Origin: Bacteroidales bacterium UBA1189
Lineage (GTDB): Bacteria; Bacteroidota; Bacteroidia; Bacteroidales; Bacteroidaceae
Length of the DNA stretch: 64,000 nucleotides
NCBI GenBank assembly: GCA_002309805.1
Contig: DBYJ01000003.1
Location: 123-64,122 of the forward strand
Direction of reading: 5' to 3'
Position 1 is the first letter of the stretch; each line of letters opens with the position of its first letter. Below are positions 15,936-22,887 of this stretch, in pieces. Made by a program: the position numbers and the translations under genes. Under the pieces are notes generated by a model, which saw nothing but the letters and a program-made list of their open reading frames with translations, made no database searches and was not told the DNA's origin.

Positions 15936-17444
15936 ATGACTGCTCTGATAAAAACCGCCCAGTTACTCCTCTCACTCTCCCTGTTGGTCGTCTTCCATGA
16001 GTTTGGCCATTTCCTATGGTCGAAGCTTTTCAAGACACGCGTGGACAAGTTCTATATGTTCTTTAACCCGAAGTTTTCGCTCCTACGCATCAAGCGTGTC
16101 GATGGTAAGCTGCGGGTGCGCTTCTTTGCTCCCAATGTCGAAGACCCCATCGTGGAGCTGCGGGACGAGGAAGGCAACGTGAAGAAGGACGACAAGGGCA
16201 ACGCCCTCTACCGTCCCATGACCGACGAGGAGCGTGCCGCCCTCCCCAAGGGCGACTGGCGCCGCGACCCCGACAATACCGAATTTGGCATCGGCTGGGT
16301 GCCCTTCGGCGGTTACTGCCGTATCACAGGTATGGTGGACGAGACGCAGAGTGCCTCCAATCTTGCCAGTACCCCCCAGCCCTATGAGTTCCGCACGAAG
16401 AAGTCGTGGCAACGGCTGCTCATCATGATTGGCGGCGTGGTCAACAACCTCATCCTGGCCTTCTTTGTCTATTCTATGGTGCTCTACGCCTGGGGCGACG
16501 AGTACCGTCCCATTTCGGGCAGCAAGTACGGCATGGAGTTCAACGATTATGCCAAGGAGATTGGCTTCCAGGACCACGACGAGTTGCTGCGTACCGACAA
16601 GACCACGTTCACGCGCTTCGATGCCGACATGCTTCGTGCTATTGCTGCGGCTGACGAGGTGACTGTGCTACGCGACGGACGCGAGGTCGCTATTTCTATC
16701 CCCGATGACCTGACCTTGCTTAACATGAATCGCGACGGCATGCCTTTCATCTCCTTCTATATGCCGATGGAGATTGATAGCGTGGCTCCCGATATGGGTG
16801 CTGCACGTGCCGGATTGCGCAAGGGCGACCGTATCGTCAGTATTAATGGCGTGGAAACCGATACCTGGAACAGATTCAGGGGCGTTCTTGCCACATTGGC
16901 TGAGCGGGAGAAGGGCGGCGAGATTATCAACCACGATCTGCCAATCGCCTTCTTGCGCGATGGCTCGTTGGATACTTTGCTGGTCTCAGCAAGCAGTTCG
17001 TTCCAGATAGGTATCTTTTCACCCGAGCCGCCTTTCGAGTGGAAGACCGACCGCTACGGCTTTTGGGCTTCCATTCCCGCTGGCATCCGCTACGGCTGGA
17101 ACACCCTGCGCGGCTATGTGAGCGACTTCAAGTACGTCTTCACCCGCGAGGGCGCCAAGAGCCTCGGCGGCTTCGGCACTATCGGCAGTATCTTCCCCGC
17201 TACGTGGGACTGGCACGCCTTCTGGATGATGACGGCCTTCCTTAGCATCATCCTCGCTTTTATGAACATCATCCCCATCCCCGGCCTCGATGGCGGCCAC
17301 GTGCTCTTCCTCCTGTGGGAAGTCATTACGGGCAAGAAGGTCTCCGACAAGGTGCTTGAGAAAGCCGAGTGGGTGGGCTTCATCCTCCTTATGGCCTTGA
17401 TGGTCTATGCCAACGCCAACGACGTCGTGAGATTCCTGTTCTAA
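15936..17444 (+). CDS. rseP: Site-2 (RseP-type) membrane metalloprotease
   Basis: 502 residues from the ATG at 15936 (an upstream TTG is less likely). An inner-membrane zinc protease of intramembrane proteolysis. The first helix carries HEFGH; the third zinc ligand is in NIIPIPGLDGGHVLF near the C-terminus. A PDZ domain spans about 270-340 (AARAGLRKGDRIVSINGVE). A charged insert after the first helix, around EGNVKKDDKGNALYRPMTDE, is long but common in Bacteroidota homologues. Last gene of the murA-rimM-M23-dxr-rseP set, 13 nt after dxr. Confidence 0.94.
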   Translation: MTALIKTAQLLLSLSLLVVFHEFGHFLWSKLFKTRVDKFYMFFNPKFSLLRIKRVDGKLRVRFFAPNVEDPIVELRDEEGNVKKDDKGNALYRPMTDEERAALPKGDWRRDPDNTEFGIGWVPFGGYCRITGMVDETQSASNLASTPQPYEFRTKKSWQRLLIMIGGVVNNLILAFFVYSMVLYAWGDEYRPISGSKYGMEFNDYAKEIGFQDHDELLRTDKTTFTRFDADMLRAIAAADEVTVLRDGREVAISIPDDLTLLNMNRDGMPFISFYMPMEIDSVAPDMGAARAGLRKGDRIVSINGVETDTWNRFRGVLATLAEREKGGEIINHDLPIAFLRDGSLDTLLVSASSSFQIGIFSPEPPFEWKTDRYGFWASIPAGIRYGWNTLRGYVSDFKYVFTREGAKSLGGFGTIGSIFPATWDWHAFWMMTAFLSIILAFMNIIPIPGLDGGHVLFLLWEVITGKKVSDKVLEKAEWVGFILLMALMVYANANDVVRFLF

Positions 17445-17453
17445 ATGAAAAAA

Positions 17454-17523
17454 AGACCCTCTCCCTGCTCCCCCGTGAGGGGGAGAGCTCCCCTCCACTA
17501 TGGGAGGGGTTGGGGGTGGGTCT
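17454..17523. repeat. C/G-rich palindromic element, possible rseP terminator
   Basis: Begins AGACCC and ends GGGTCT, with the inner hairpin CTCCCCC-GTGA-GGGGGAG and complementary CCCCTCC/GGAGGGG-like arms. It belongs to the same C-rich/G-rich family as copies at 40909-41027 and 49467-49583. Confidence 0.6.
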
Positions 17524-17538
17524 CCTTCCGTTATTAGT

Positions 17539-18237
17539 ATGAACCTCCAGCGTCTTATAGCCGAAGGTGAGCATCAGCAGCAGGACTTCAAGTTCGAGAT
17601 TACCAGCGCCTGCAAGATTGCCCGCTCGCTCTCTGCCTTTGCCAATACCGACGGCGGACGGCTGCTGATTGGCGTGAAGGATAATGGAGCTATTGCTGGC
17701 GTGCGGAGTGACGAGGAGATGTATATGGTGGAGGCTGCGGGTGAGGTGTGGTGCAATCCGCCTGTCTATCCGCGAATGACGGCCTACCGCGTGCCTGTGC
17801 CCTCGTCGGCCCACGACATGCGTACCGTTGTCATAGCCGAAATCGACCCTGTCATGCAACGTCCTGTGCGAGCCCGCTTGGAGGATGGCACTTTCCGCGC
17901 CTTTGTCCGTATTGCTGACGAGAACATTGTGGCTTCGCCTGTCCAGATGGAACTTTGGCATTCCGAGAACAATCCTGACGGCACTCTCCTTCCGCTTTCT
18001 AACGATGAACTCTCCCTCCTCCGCCTTCTTCCCTCTAATGCGGCATCTTCAGTTTTCAATTCCCCAAGTCCTAATTCCTCGTCTTTAATTCCTAATTCTG
18101 CTCTCACCCTCCGCCAATTCTGTCGTCGCGCCCGTCTTCCCCGGCATCGTGCCATTCGCCTTCTTGCTGCCTTCATCCGCTTTGGTCTCGCTCAGGAAAC
18201 CTTCCATGACCACACTTTTGTCTATAGTTCGTTGTAA
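17539..18237 (+). CDS. AlbA_2 (Schlafen-type) domain protein
   Basis: 232 residues from the ATG at 17539, since the frame upstream reads through the palindromic repeat. Residues 1-140 form an AlbA_2 domain: IAEGEHQQQDFKFEI, ARSLSAFANTDGGRLLIGV, GVRSDEEMY and VVIAEIDP. Such domains bind nucleic acid or nucleotide. The C-terminal third includes an odd Ser/Asn/Pro stretch (SSVFNSPSPNSSSLIPNS) encoded by intergenic-type repeats at about 18052-18105, followed by a basic helical end resembling a winged helix. Biological role unknown; it may be a regulator. Confidence 0.78.
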   Translation: MNLQRLIAEGEHQQQDFKFEITSACKIARSLSAFANTDGGRLLIGVKDNGAIAGVRSDEEMYMVEAAGEVWCNPPVYPRMTAYRVPVPSSAHDMRTVVIAEIDPVMQRPVRARLEDGTFRAFVRIADENIVASPVQMELWHSENNPDGTLLPLSNDELSLLRLLPSNAASSVFNSPSPNSSSLIPNSALTLRQFCRRARLPRHRAIRLLAAFIRFGLAQETFHDHTFVYSSL

Positions 18238-18239
18238 CG

Positions 18240-18461
18240 CTATTCTTCCACTTCCTCAAAGTGGGCTTCGGAAACGTCGGAGGTGTCGAGAACACGGGGA
18301 CGGGGTTCTTCCACCCGAGTGACGGTAGTCTTGTCCTTGGGCTCCTGATGGGTAGTGGGGCGCTGTTTCGTGGGTGTCCCAGACATACTGCGGTTAATGC
18401 GTCGTGGCAGGTAGATGAAGACGACGTACAGGAGGGCTATAAGGAGAAGAACGCGAGTCAT
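18240..18461 (-). CDS. DUF4834-like small membrane protein
   Basis: 73 residues. One N-terminal membrane helix (LLLIALLYVVFIYL), then a basic stretch (PRRINR) and an acidic, proline-rich cytoplasmic tail. Length and pattern fit the DUF4834 family of Bacteroidota. It lies downstream of pssA on the same strand, separated by an AGATTGA repeat. Its stop is only 3 nt from that of the convergent AlbA_2 gene. Confidence 0.6.
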   Translation of the reverse strand: MTRVLLLIALLYVVFIYLPRRINRSMSGTPTKQRPTTHQEPKDKTTVTRVEEPRPRVLDTSDVSEAHFEEVEE

Positions 18462-18464
18462 ATA

Positions 18465-18510
18465 AGATTGAAGATTGAGGATTGAAGATTGAATATTATG
18501 GGTTAGGGGT
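18465..18510. repeat. AGATTGA and GGGTTA repeats at the 3' end of pssA
   Basis: AGATTGA/GGATTGA units (18465-18496) then GGGTTAGGGGTTA, the latter supplying the pssA stop codon. Confidence 0.6.
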
Positions 18511-19288
18511 TATTCCGTTTTGCAAGAGTTTTTGAAAGAAGGGAGAGAACGATGTACCAACCAATGACGGCAGCAAAGCCTGGGATGCCAAGGAGAATGA
18601 GCAACAAGGCGCTGACGGCAAGAAAGAGGTAGCGCACACGATTTTCCTTCCAGCTGAGGTTATGGAATTTCAGCGAGAACATAGGGATGGGGCTCACCAA
18701 AAGCCATGAGAACAGCAGTACGAGGGCGATAATTAGGAATGGGGAATTAGAAATTAGGAATTGACTGGCGCACGAAGCGGCATCTGCGGGGTTAATTCCT
18801 AATTTATGATTCTTGATTTTTGCATTATATAAAAGGGCTCCCCAGAACAGGGCGTTTGCAGGGGTGGGCAGGCCGATGAAGGATGTGGTCTGACGCTCGT
18901 CGAGGTTGAATCGCGCAAGTCGCAACGCTGAAAACGCAGTCAAAAGGAAGGGGAGAAATACAAGGAAATGAGAAATAAAAAATGAGGAATTAAGAATTGG
19001 GGAATCAGGGTTAAGGATTAGTTCTGATTTCATGTAAGTATGTACTATTGCTGCTGGAGCAAGGCCGAAGGTGACGAGGTCTGCCAAAGAGTCGAGCTCC
19101 TTGCCGATGGGGGAGGAGACTTGGAAAAGGCGGGCAGTCATGCCATCGAAAAAGTCGAACAGAGCGCCTATAATAATAAAGAGGAACGCGCGATGGAAAT
19201 CGCCCTCGAAAGCGAAAGTCGTAGCTACGCAGCCTGAAAGTAAGTTGCAGCAGGTGACGGCATTAGGGATGTGACTTTTTATTTTCAA
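18503..19288 (-). CDS. pssA: CDP-diacylglycerol-serine O-phosphatidyltransferase
   Basis: An integral membrane enzyme making phosphatidylserine from CDP-diacylglycerol and serine. The CDP-alcohol phosphotransferase motif is complete: ALFDFFDGMTARL followed by GKELDSLADLVTFGLAP. I prefer the TTG at 19288 (261 residues, starting before KIKSHIPNAVTCCNLLSG), because the promoter box at 19336-19343 lies inside the longer frame from 19366. Three stretches (SELILNPDSPILNSSF, NAKIKNHKLGINP, SQFLISNSPF) are encoded by TTAGGAA-type repeats and explain the unusual length. The stop codon also lies in a repeat. Confidence 0.9.
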   Translation of the reverse strand: MKIKSHIPNAVTCCNLLSGCVATTFAFEGDFHRAFLFIIIGALFDFFDGMTARLFQVSSPIGKELDSLADLVTFGLAPAAIVHTYMKSELILNPDSPILNSSFFISHFLVFLPFLLTAFSALRLARFNLDERQTTSFIGLPTPANALFWGALLYNAKIKNHKLGINPADAASCASQFLISNSPFLIIALVLLFSWLLVSPIPMFSLKFHNLSWKENRVRYLFLAVSALLLILLGIPGFAAVIGWYIVLSLLSKTLAKRNNP

Positions 19289-19335
19289 CTTGTAATTGTC
19301 AATTTTGCGAGTGGGATTGTTCCATAAATAATCTG

Positions 19336-19343
19336 CAAAAATA
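19336..19343 (-). promoter_or_regulatory. Bacteroidota -7 box for pssA
   Basis: Minus-strand TATTTTTG. Transcription from here would exclude the ATG at 19366, which supports a start at 19288. Confidence 0.45.
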
Positions 19344-19376
19344 CGTTTCTTTGACGAAAGTTCCAAATAAAATGTG

Positions 19377-19384
19377 TAAATTTG
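19377..19384 (+). promoter_or_regulatory. Bacteroidota -7 box just before ribonuclease Z
   Basis: TAAATTTG followed by CAG, ending 4 nt before the GTG start. A TTTG at 19350-19353 could be the -33 element, spacing 23. Confidence 0.45.
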
Positions 19385-19388
19385 CAGC

Positions 19389-20324
19389 GTGGAACCGTTC
19401 GAAATACAGATATTAGGTTGTGGGTCGGCAAAGCCCAGTACGCGTCATAACACGTCGTCGCAGTTGGTTGACTTGCGCAGTAAGCTTTTCATGATTGACT
19501 GTGGTGAGGGAACACAGCTGCAAATGGCTCGTTATCATGCCAGTTATGCACGGCTGAACCACATTTTCATCAGTCACCTGCATGGGGATCATTGTTTCGG
19601 ACTTATCGGGCTCATCTCCACACTGGGGATGCTGGGTAGGGGGCATGCCCATTCGCTCCACATCCATGCGTTACCTGAATTGGAGACGCTGTTGCGTCCA
19701 CAGATTGACTACTTCTGCCACGAGATGCCCTACGAGGTGGTGTTCCATCCCTTCAGCTACGACCATGCAGAGGTGATTTACGATGACCGTTCCGTGACGG
19801 TAAGCACAGTTCCCCTCAACCATCGTATCCCATGCTGTGGATTTGTCTTCCGCGAGAAGGAAGGGTTGCGCCACATCCGTCGCGACATGATTGATGCCTA
19901 TGAGGTTCCCATCAGTCAGATGGGGCTCATTAAGAATGGATCTGATTACGTGACTCCTGAGGGAGATGTGATTCCCAACGAGCGACTGACCACACCTCCG
20001 ACGCCTCCACGCAGTTATGCCTACTTGTGTGATACGGCTCCATTGGCTTCTGTCATCCCTCTTATTGAGGAGGTAGATGTGCTCTACCACGATGCCACGT
20101 TTGCCACTACGGAGGAGGGCAGGGCGCAGGCAACGTTCCATTCGACGGCTGCTCAGGCTGCTGCGGTAGCCTCTGCCGCAGGGGTAGGGAAGCTGGTGCT
20201 GGGGCACTACTCGTCGCGCTATGATGACGAGCGCCCGTTGCTTGACGAGGCTTTGGCTGTGTTCCCAAACACGGTTCTTGCCCGCGAAGGTATGAAGATT
20301 GAGGTGAACAAAAACTGCGAATAA
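19389..20324 (+). CDS. rnz: Ribonuclease Z
   Basis: 311 residues starting at GTG. Metallo-beta-lactamase fold nuclease that trims tRNA 3' ends. MEPFEIQILGCGSAKPS is the classical start. HISHLHGDHCFGLIGLISTL carries the HxHxDH motif; HRIPCCGFVFRE is the typical mid-region and LVLGHYSSRY holds a further zinc ligand. ATG is absent, and GTG fits the conserved N-terminus exactly. It is divergent from pssA. Confidence 0.94.
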   Translation: MEPFEIQILGCGSAKPSTRHNTSSQLVDLRSKLFMIDCGEGTQLQMARYHASYARLNHIFISHLHGDHCFGLIGLISTLGMLGRGHAHSLHIHALPELETLLRPQIDYFCHEMPYEVVFHPFSYDHAEVIYDDRSVTVSTVPLNHRIPCCGFVFREKEGLRHIRRDMIDAYEVPISQMGLIKNGSDYVTPEGDVIPNERLTTPPTPPRSYAYLCDTAPLASVIPLIEEVDVLYHDATFATTEEGRAQATFHSTAAQAAAVASAAGVGKLVLGHYSSRYDDERPLLDEALAVFPNTVLAREGMKIEVNKNCE

Positions 20325-20349
20325 ATTTGCAATTACGCTCAGTTCGATG

Positions 20350-20357
20350 TAATTTTG
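20350..20357 (+). promoter_or_regulatory. Promoter of the ECF sigma operon
   Basis: TAATTTTG (-7) with TTTG at 20326-20329 (-33), spacing 20. The predicted start of transcription excludes a TTG start at 20368 and supports the ATG at 20386. Confidence 0.65.
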
Positions 20358-20385
20358 TGGCCGACTTTTGAAGATTGCACACAGC

Positions 20386-20931
20386 ATGGCGTTGAATGAA
20401 GAACTATTGTTGAAGCAGCTGAAGGACCCCAGGAAGGCTCACGAGGCTTTCGGGGCGGTGGTGAAGGAGTACACCGAGCCACTCTATTGGCACTTACGTC
20501 GTATGGTGCTTGATCACGATGATGCCAACGACTTGCTGCAGAACACCTTCATCAAGGCGTGGACGAATATCGACGGGTTTCAGGGCAATTCGAAAATTTC
20601 CACTTGGCTCTATCGTATTGCCACCAATGAGGCGCTCACGTTCCTCAACCGACAGTCGGGTACGGACGTCGTATCGCTTGACAACGACGATGCACCTCCT
20701 GTAAATCTCGAAGCCGATGAGTACTTCGATGGCGACGATTTGCAGCGCCGGCTTCAGGAAGCCTTGCAGACTCTGCCTCCCAAGCAGCGCATGGTGTTCA
20801 ACATGAAGTATTTCGACGAGATGAAATACGAGGATATGTCGGAAGTACTTGGCACCAGCGTAGGCGCACTAAAAGCCAGCTATCATTTGGCCGTCCAGAA
20901 AATTTCTGCTTTTTTTCAGGACGATATTTAA
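20386..20931 (+). CDS. ECF-type RNA polymerase sigma factor
   Basis: 181 residues from the ATG at 20386. Region 2: LDHDDANDLLQNTFIKAWTN and KISTWLYRIATNEAL. Region 4: LPPKQRMVFNMKYFDEMKYE and LGTSVGALKASYHLAVQKI, a helix-turn-helix reading the -35-like element. It is first in a three-gene operon with a small membrane protein and an exported helical protein, probably its target or sensor partners. No classical zinc-binding anti-sigma domain is seen next door. Confidence 0.92.
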   Translation: MALNEELLLKQLKDPRKAHEAFGAVVKEYTEPLYWHLRRMVLDHDDANDLLQNTFIKAWTNIDGFQGNSKISTWLYRIATNEALTFLNRQSGTDVVSLDNDDAPPVNLEADEYFDGDDLQRRLQEALQTLPPKQRMVFNMKYFDEMKYEDMSEVLGTSVGALKASYHLAVQKISAFFQDDI

Positions 20932-20982
20932 ACTTTTTAATAAACACATAGTCATAGAAGCGTAAAGAAAGGAAAAACAAAC

Positions 20983-21345
20983 ATGACCGACGAAGAAAAA
21001 TTAAAAGGAATAATAGGAAAGGAAAACCCGTTCAAAGTGCCTGATGGTTACTTTGAGGACTTCCAGCAGCGGCTGATGAGCTCGTTGCCTGAGCGCTCTT
21101 TTGCTCAGAAGAAGCCCGTGCGCATCCCTATCTGGAGAAATACCCGTACGTGGGTGTCGGCAGCAGCTGTGTTCGCAGGTGTTATTATCATGGTTGCGGC
21201 TCTTCACCGAGCTGACAACTTGAGGGATGCTGCCTATGCTTCTACTGACGATGGTATATTTACGGAAGAAGAAATGTCGGAATACCTGGCTACTTCCGTG
21301 TTCGACGACTATACACTCTACAGCTATCTCACCAACGACGAATGA
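20983..21345 (+). CDS. Small single-pass membrane protein in sigma operon (putative anti-sigma partner)
   Basis: 120 residues. A cytoplasmic N-terminal part with NPFKVPDGYFEDFQQRL, one membrane helix at about 57-74 (VSAAAVFAGVIIMVAAL), then a short acidic periplasmic tail (DDGIFTEEEMSEYLATS). The layout, soluble-helix-tail directly after a sigma gene, suggests it tethers or restrains the sigma factor. This is inference; no HxxxCxxC motif is present. It lies 51 nt after the sigma gene. Confidence 0.7.
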   Translation: MTDEEKLKGIIGKENPFKVPDGYFEDFQQRLMSSLPERSFAQKKPVRIPIWRNTRTWVSAAAVFAGVIIMVAALHRADNLRDAAYASTDDGIFTEEEMSEYLATSVFDDYTLYSYLTNDE

Positions 21346-21349
21346 CACC

Positions 21350-21826
21350 ATGAAACGAATCGTAGTATTATTGATAGCGTCACTCTGTTTCATGACGATT
21401 GCCCCCGCTCAGGACATGCGCGGGCCGCGTTTCATGAAGCCTGAGGAATACAAAGCCAAGCAGCAAGAATTCATCACCCAGCGTGCTGGACTGACTGAGG
21501 CTGAGGCTAAGGCGTTCTTCCCCATTTATTTCGAGTTGCAGACGGAGAAATTCAAACTCAACGGAGCCGTGCGCAAGAAGATGCGTGAGCTCGCAAAGGA
21601 TGGCCTTACGGAAGCCGAGGCAGCTGAAATGCTCGACGAGACAGCCGAGATGAAGATGAAGTGCGATAAACTGGAAAAAGATTATCTCCCCAAATTCAAG
21701 GCCATTCTTCCTGCATCGAAACTACTGAAAATCCAGATGGCTGAGGAGGCTTTCCGTCGCGAACTGCTCAACAATATGCAGCGTGGACGGATGCCCTTGG
21801 GAGATGAACCGCAGAAAAAGCAATAA
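21350..21826 (+). CDS. Exported helical protein in sigma operon
   Basis: 158 residues from the ATG at 21350, 4 nt after the previous stop. Signal peptide MKRIVVLLIASLCFMTIAPA, then an almost wholly helical, charged chain (KPEEYKAKQQEFITQ, TEAEAKAFFPIYFEL, EMKMKCDKLEKDYLPKFK). The pattern recalls Spy/CpxP-like periplasmic sensors or chaperones, though the LTxxQ repeats are not clear. With the sigma factor and membrane protein it may form an envelope-stress circuit. Confidence 0.7.
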   Translation: MKRIVVLLIASLCFMTIAPAQDMRGPRFMKPEEYKAKQQEFITQRAGLTEAEAKAFFPIYFELQTEKFKLNGAVRKKMRELAKDGLTEAEAAEMLDETAEMKMKCDKLEKDYLPKFKAILPASKLLKIQMAEEAFRRELLNNMQRGRMPLGDEPQKKQ

Positions 21827-21883
21827 TGGTTAGAATAAAAGCATAGATTAGAAAGGTAAGTAAAAAGGAACAAAAAGTGAAAG

Positions 21884-21914
21884 GAAAGGTGGCCTCGTGA
21901 TGAAGCCACCTTTC
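21884..21914 (+). terminator. Terminator of the sigma operon
   Basis: Perfect 10-bp stem GAAAGGTGGC / GCCACCTTTC with an 11-nt loop, followed by a T-rich stretch. It lies between convergent genes and could serve both. Confidence 0.75.
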
Positions 21915-21953
21915 TATTTGTCTAAATTATTTCAGATTGTCTAAAAGAAGTGA

Positions 21954-22835
21954 TTATTCGAGGCTGAAACTCTTCTCGCCAATCATCACGCCACCTGCGA
22001 AAACATAGACCGTGTAGGTGCCTGCAGGAAGGAATTCATCAACGTCCCAATAGACGGTAACGGCTTGTTCCTCACCCGTATATTCGATGGTTTTCTTGAT
22101 GGAGTACTCCAATTTGGTGTTCTCGTAGGCGAAGGTTTTCGAAGCGTTCTTGGTGAGTACGTCGCCATCGGGCTTCATGATGCGGATGTAGATGTCGCGC
22201 TCGCCTGTCTCGGCTGTGATGTTCTTGGTGATGGTGAACGAGATGGCCAGCTGCGCGATGTCTTTCACCTTCTTGGTGGCTTTGCCGCGCTTGTTCTTTG
22301 AGGCAACGGAGAATCCTGTGGCATCGAGTTGTGAGGCCAGCGTGACCTTGTTTGAGAGCGTCTTGGCTTCTTCCTGAAGGGTGCTGATCTGCTGTGTGGC
22401 AGCGGCATACTGGCGTTTTACCTGACGGTTTTCGTTATGGAGTTTTTCGTTCAATTGGTTCAGCGAGTCAATCTGCACAATGTAGCTGCGCATGACTTTC
22501 TTTACGGTAGCCAGCTCTTTTTTCAGGCGGGTTATCTCGGCAGCATCAGTTGCCTTGGTGTTCTTCAGTTCCTCAAGGAGTCGCTGGGTTTTCTCCTTCT
22601 CGCGTGCGAGCTGAACCTGCAGGGAGTCGTTGCTGATCATGAGCTGCATTTCGTCGTATTGCGAGGCGAACGAGGAGTATTCGTTCTCCATCTCCTCTTT
22701 TTCAATTTCAAAAAGCTGGGTCATCTCGTCGTTGGTTTTGTTAGCTTTATGGAGGTTGAGGCTGAGGATAAGGATGGCACCTCCACACAGCAGTATAGCC
22801 AAAGTAGAAAGGATGATAATGGTTTTTTTGTTCAT
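21954..22835 (-). CDS. Membrane-anchored coiled-coil protein
   Basis: 293 residues. An N-terminal membrane helix (IIILSTLAILLCGGAILIL), a long coiled coil at about 35-165 (EKEEMENEYSS, LKKELATVKKVM, QLNEKLHNENRQVKRQY), and a C-terminal beta domain of about 110 residues ending GTYTVYVFAGGVMIGEKSF. Function unknown; the layout suggests an envelope spacer or divisome/motility accessory. It lies 52 nt downstream of valS on the same strand and may be cotranscribed. Confidence 0.75.
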   Translation of the reverse strand: MNKKTIIILSTLAILLCGGAILILSLNLHKANKTNDEMTQLFEIEKEEMENEYSSFASQYDEMQLMISNDSLQVQLAREKEKTQRLLEELKNTKATDAAEITRLKKELATVKKVMRSYIVQIDSLNQLNEKLHNENRQVKRQYAAATQQISTLQEEAKTLSNKVTLASQLDATGFSVASKNKRGKATKKVKDIAQLAISFTITKNITAETGERDIYIRIMKPDGDVLTKNASKTFAYENTKLEYSIKKTIEYTGEEQAVTVYWDVDEFLPAGTYTVYVFAGGVMIGEKSFSLE

Positions 22836-22887
22836 TTTCTAATCAGATTAGTCGGATTATTCGGGGTTTTCAGATTGTTCAGAAGGC

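Noticed and set aside
19289..19366. ATG start of pssA at 19366
   Set aside because: A promoter-like box lies inside the extension and the conserved N-terminus begins after 19288; the evidence is moderate.
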